Below, in pieces: positions 30,628 through 33,624 of a DNA stretch of 33,624 nt (position 1 is the first letter of the stretch; each line of letters starts with the position of its first letter). Position numbers and translations under genes: made by a program. A model generated the notes under the pieces. That model worked only from the letters and a program-made list of their open reading frames with translations. It ran no database searches and was not told where the DNA came from. The DNA is taken from the NCBI GenBank assembly GCA_023460955.1, contig JAEWOH010000011.1, positions 1 through 33,624 of the forward strand, given 5' to 3'. The stretch comes from Bacillota bacterium (GTDB lineage: Bacteria; Bacillota; Clostridia; Acetivibrionales; DSM-1351).

Positions 30628-32082
30628 TTAAGAGTTCTTGGGACCAACTTTACTGACTTTTCTAAGCCTTCCCTTTATCGGTCTATTCTGAAGTTCTTTA
30701 TAAACCAGTTCTCCTTTGTTATTCAGGATTTCAACAAAGGTTGAAATATCATCTATGTTTATGATCCCGATATCTTCAGCTGTCATGCCTTTTATATTAC
30801 ATAGTGTACCCACCACATCTACCGGCCTCATTTTTGTTTTTTTACCTGCGTTAATGTGTAGCTTCATAATTTCCTTATTCAGGTGTGTGCCTTTCAACTG
30901 TTTTGGAACTGGGAGAGCAGCCATTTTTTCCATAAACTGCTCCCTGTTTAATTCCACAGCTTCTTTTTCAGGGTTTTGTGCCAATGGGATTTTTTTACCG
31001 ATATATTCTTCTACGGCCCTAAAATACTTTTCATCACTTGCAGTTACGAAACTAATTGCCTTTCCCTTTTTTTCAACACGGCCTGTTCTGCCTATACGAT
31101 GTACATAGCTTTCGCTGTCAAGCGGCACATCATAATTGATAACAAGAGAAATGTCATCAATATCTATTCCCCTTGCAGCTACGTCTGTAGCTACAAGATA
31201 CCTGAAATAGCCCTGCCTGAAATCATTCATTACCCTGAGCCTGTCCCTCTGTTCCATACCTCCGTGTATTTTACCGCAGCTGTATTTTAATCTGGACAGT
31301 TCACCTTCCAAAGCATCCACCATTTGTTTTGTATTACAGAAAATTATGCAGCTGTCGGGGTTCTGAATAATTGTAATATCTTTAAGTAGTCGCAATTTCT
31401 CTTTTGACTCTACTTGGAAAAATTCCTGAGAAATTCTATCAGAGACTGTATTCTGCTCTTCAATTTCGACAAACTCCGGTTCCTTCATATATTTGCCACA
31501 CAGTTCCCTGATACCTTTTGGCATTGTAGCGGATAACAGTACCGTAACCCTGTTTTCCGGAATTTTCTGAATAATTTCTTCTACCTGTTCTATAAATCCC
31601 ATGTCCAGCATTTCATCTGCTTCATCAATAACTAGATATCTTATTTTTGAAGTATCCAGCGTATTTCTTTGCAGATGGTCAATAATACGGCCGGGAGTTC
31701 CTACAACAATATGCGCTTTCTGTTTCAGCTCCTTTTCCTGAACAGAAAATGGATACTTTCCATATATAGCAGGTACTTTAAGTCTTTTAAACCTGCCTAT
31801 GTTGAAAATATCCTCCTTTACCTGTAACGCAAGCTCTCTAGTGGGAGTTATAACCAAGGCCTGTGGTTTATTCTCCTCCCATTGGACCACATTGCATAAA
31901 GGTATTGCAAAAGCAGCGGTTTTTCCGCTTCCTGTCCTCGATTTCACTATTATATCCCTGTTTTCCAGCAAGACAGGAATAACCCTCTGTTGTACCGCCG
32001 TAGGTTTTTTGTAATTCAACATCTCTATTGATTTTATGAGTTCACTGCTAAAATGGTAGTCTCTAAATTCCATATTTTTCAT
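30628..32082 (-). CDS. DEAD-box ATP-dependent RNA helicase (DbpA/CsdA-like)
   Basis: A 484-residue helicase with all core motifs: Q motif KPTAVQQ (26-32), Walker A SRTGSGKT (48-55), PTREL (80-84), GTPGR, DEAD (153-156), SAT (184-186), IIFCNTK, ATDVAARGID (298-307) and HRIGRTGR (328-335). The C-terminal part (about 410-475, MRPVDVVGTLCNIKGMTAED and DISTFVEIL) is a DbpA-type RNA-binding domain, which in DbpA recognises 23S rRNA hairpin 92. The likely role is ribosome assembly or cold-adapted RNA remodelling. The start is ATG 32082, only 3 nt after the DUF1905 gene's stop. AAGGA inside that gene is 13 nt away, so translation is probably coupled. The protein ends in a basic tail. Confidence 0.94.
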   Translation of the reverse strand: MKNMEFRDYHFSSELIKSIEMLNYKKPTAVQQRVIPVLLENRDIIVKSRTGSGKTAAFAIPLCNVVQWEENKPQALVITPTRELALQVKEDIFNIGRFKRLKVPAIYGKYPFSVQEKELKQKAHIVVGTPGRIIDHLQRNTLDTSKIRYLVIDEADEMLDMGFIEQVEEIIQKIPENRVTVLLSATMPKGIRELCGKYMKEPEFVEIEEQNTVSDRISQEFFQVESKEKLRLLKDITIIQNPDSCIIFCNTKQMVDALEGELSRLKYSCGKIHGGMEQRDRLRVMNDFRQGYFRYLVATDVAARGIDIDDISLVINYDVPLDSESYVHRIGRTGRVEKKGKAISFVTASDEKYFRAVEEYIGKKIPLAQNPEKEAVELNREQFMEKMAALPVPKQLKGTHLNKEIMKLHINAGKKTKMRPVDVVGTLCNIKGMTAEDIGIINIDDISTFVEILNNKGELVYKELQNRPIKGRLRKVSKVGPKNS

Positions 32083-32085
32083 TTG

Positions 32086-32352
32086 CTATTCTCTTTCCTT
32101 AATGGTTACTTTTACAACATTGCCGGGCTGTTTGCCTATTTTTGCACGAATTTCCTTCCTTATTCCGATTATATGGCAGGGAGTTTTCATCTTGACCAGA
32201 CTGCCTTCATATGGCTCACCGTCAAAGGTTGCAAGTACCTTTACCCTGCCTTTTCCGAATTCCGTCTTTACGTCATAAGGAAATTCAATGTATGCCCCGT
32301 CAATGTCTGGTACTTTCTTTATTTCTGCTTCAAACTCATATATTTTGCTCAT
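32086..32352 (-). CDS. DUF1905 protein
   Basis: An 88-residue small soluble beta-rich protein. YEFEAEIKKVPDIDGAYIEFPYDV, GRVKVLATFDGEPYEGSLVKM, and HIIGIRKEIRAKIGKQPGN then VVKVTIKE are the standard DUF1905 pattern, a small beta-barrel of unknown biochemical role that often stands alone or fused to YdeI-like domains. The start is ATG 32352 behind AGGAGA, 5 nt away, and 9 bp after the threonine-aldolase-like gene. It lies in an apparent three-gene operon with that enzyme and the helicase. Confidence 0.9.
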   Translation of the reverse strand: MSKIYEFEAEIKKVPDIDGAYIEFPYDVKTEFGKGRVKVLATFDGEPYEGSLVKMKTPCHIIGIRKEIRAKIGKQPGNVVKVTIKERE

Positions 32353-32361
32353 AGGATTCTC

Positions 32362-33408
32362 CTAAACTATTGGTCCAAGCTTTTCTATCTCAGCTATTAG
32401 AAAATCTACAGCCTCCTGCTCTGTGGCCCAGCTTGTACAAAAACGAACTGCGGTCATATCGTCACTTACTTTTTGCCAGAAGGAATATTCAAAATTCTCT
32501 TTTAGTATTGCAAGCCTGTCATCAGGAATTATTGGAAACTGCTGATTTGTTGTCGATTCAACAATAAAGCTGTAGCCGTTTCTGATAAAGGCTTGCTTTA
32601 TCTGTTTTGCCAGTCTGTTTGCGTGGCTTGCCATCTCAAAATACAAATCCTCCTCAAAAAGCGCGGCAAACTGCACCCCAAGCAACCTTCCCTTGGCAAG
32701 CATACCACCCTTCTGCTTGATAATGTATCTGAATTCCTCTTTGATTTTGTCATTGCACAAAACCACTGCTTCTCCAAACAGTGCTCCAACTTTCGTTCCC
32801 CCAATATAGAATACATCACTGAGCAATGCAAAATCGGAAAGCTCCAGATCATTATCTTCAGCACAAAGAGCGTATCCCATTCGTGCACCGTCAACAAAGA
32901 GAAGCAAATCATTTTTCCTGCAAACCTGACTTATAGCTGACAGCTCGGATTTGCTGTATATGGTTCCGATTTCTGTAGGGTTAGATATATAGACCATTTT
33001 GGGCTGAACAGTATGCTCCCTGGTTTCATCAGCCAAATGAGCCTGATAAAAATCGTTTATAGCACCGGCTGTCAGCTTTCCATTGACTGCAGGCAATGAC
33101 AACACCTTATGACCGGTAGCTTCTATGGCACCAGTTTCGTGGGTGTTTATGTGTCCCGTATCAGCAGATATGACACCTTGATGCGGGCGCAGTGCTGCTG
33201 ATATTACTGTCAGGTTTGTCTGAGTTCCTCCTACCAGAAAGTGTACATCTATATCCTCGCGGCCGCATTTGCTTTTAATTAGCCCGGCCGCCTTAAGGCA
33301 GTATGGGTCAACGCCGTAACCGGCTGTCTGCTCAAGGTTTGTTTCAATAAGTCTCTGCAGCACCTTTGGGTGTGCACCTTCACTGTAATCACAATTAAAA
33401 CGTATCAT
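32362..33408 (-). CDS. Threonine-aldolase-family PLP enzyme (low-specificity L-threonine aldolase-like)
   Basis: A 348-residue fold-type I PLP enzyme of the beta-eliminating lyase/threonine aldolase family. Visible sites are FLVGGTQTNLTVISA (58-72, phosphate loop), HINTHETGAIEATGHK (86-101), ISNPTEIGTIYS, FVDGARMGYAL (171-181, Asp173 for the pyridine nitrogen) and FYIGGTKVGALFGE, with Lys206 as the Schiff-base residue. The usual reaction is threonine or allo-threonine to glycine plus acetaldehyde; exact substrate preference cannot be read. The start is ATG 33408 behind GGGAGA. It is the first gene of an apparent operon with DUF1905 and a DEAD-box helicase, an odd functional mix. Confidence 0.92.
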   Translation of the reverse strand: MIRFNCDYSEGAHPKVLQRLIETNLEQTAGYGVDPYCLKAAGLIKSKCGREDIDVHFLVGGTQTNLTVISAALRPHQGVISADTGHINTHETGAIEATGHKVLSLPAVNGKLTAGAINDFYQAHLADETREHTVQPKMVYISNPTEIGTIYSKSELSAISQVCRKNDLLLFVDGARMGYALCAEDNDLELSDFALLSDVFYIGGTKVGALFGEAVVLCNDKIKEEFRYIIKQKGGMLAKGRLLGVQFAALFEEDLYFEMASHANRLAKQIKQAFIRNGYSFIVESTTNQQFPIIPDDRLAILKENFEYSFWQKVSDDMTAVRFCTSWATEQEAVDFLIAEIEKLGPIV

Positions 33409-33619
33409 TTGGTCTCCCTTTTCTGCTTATGTCTCATGTATAATTTGTGTGAAACTGATGAATTAAAAATATTTAATAATCAATACAACTAATTTTAACA
33501 GTAAACTATTTTAACGCATATATAAATCAGAATTTTTTATTATTATTGATATCATTTTTCAATACTTTTTATTTCAAGTTTCGTAGTTATATACAAATGA
33601 ATTCCTTAGGAGAATATAT

Positions 33620-33624
33620 ATGGA
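33620..33624 (+). CDS. Start of a rightward gene cut by the window edge
   Basis: ATG at 33620 is preceded by AGGAG (33608-33612) at a 7-nt spacing, an ideal ribosome-binding site in this genome. Only five bases are inside the window, so the product is unknown. It is divergent from the threonine-aldolase-type gene, and the 211-bp AT-rich gap between them should hold both promoters. Confidence 0.5.

Overview
This window looks like a chromosomal segment of a low-GC, endospore-forming, anaerobic Firmicute. The best guess is a mesophilic cellulolytic clostridium of the Ruminiclostridium type. That rests on AT-rich DNA with strong GGAGG ribosome-binding sites, S-layer-homology surface proteins, a YesM/YesN-type regulator pair beside a sugar ABC importer, a spore-coat transglutaminase, and clostridial small families (DUF4359, and probably DUF6472). 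The species is inferred, not proven. No rRNA, tRNA, CRISPR array, transposase or prophage gene was seen. Nearly all genes lie on the minus strand; the exceptions are two small membrane proteins (28206-29199) and a gene that just starts at the right edge.

Layout. 1-2342: N-terminal part of a large S-layer protein (three SLH domains, a Thr-Thr-Pro linker, near-identical Big_2 Ig-like domains), running off the left edge. 2471-5086: MalT-like (LAL) LuxR regulator with a repeat-rich promoter. 5248-6958: ECF sigma factor and its membrane partner. 7156-9192: chemoreceptor. 9793-11706: SLH-anchored alpha/beta hydrolase. 12051-16954: YtfQ/YtfR/YtfT/YjfF-type sugar importer. 17138-21335: membrane-tethered sugar-binding sensor, YesM-type kinase and YesN-type regulator. 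21589-22857: phosphoglycerate kinase. 23044-24923: unknown membrane protein and an Ntn amide hydrolase. 25167-28035: ferritin-like protein, Cys-rich small protein, spore-coat transglutaminase with an unknown coupled partner, and a DUF4359 exported protein. 28206-29199 (+): two small membrane proteins. 29245-30378: diguanylate cyclase with a putative Spo0A-box promoter. 30628-33408: DEAD-box helicase, DUF1905 protein and threonine-aldolase-type enzyme, apparently one operon.

How the genes fit together. The most coherent system is 12051-21335. The tethered binding protein is a clear paralogue of the importer's own binding protein, and its gene overlaps the kinase gene, which overlaps the regulator gene. 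This reads as a three-component sugar sensor that controls the neighbouring importer. A hairpin inside the importer operon and a terminator between the two operons would let binding protein, permease and sensor be made in different amounts. The two SLH proteins, the chemoreceptor and the ECF pair suggest a region concerned with cell surface and environmental sensing. The right half adds sporulation (tgl) and c-di-GMP signalling.

Limits: all calls come from reading the sequence by eye. Family names rest on recognised motifs, and promoter, operator and terminator calls are pattern matches.
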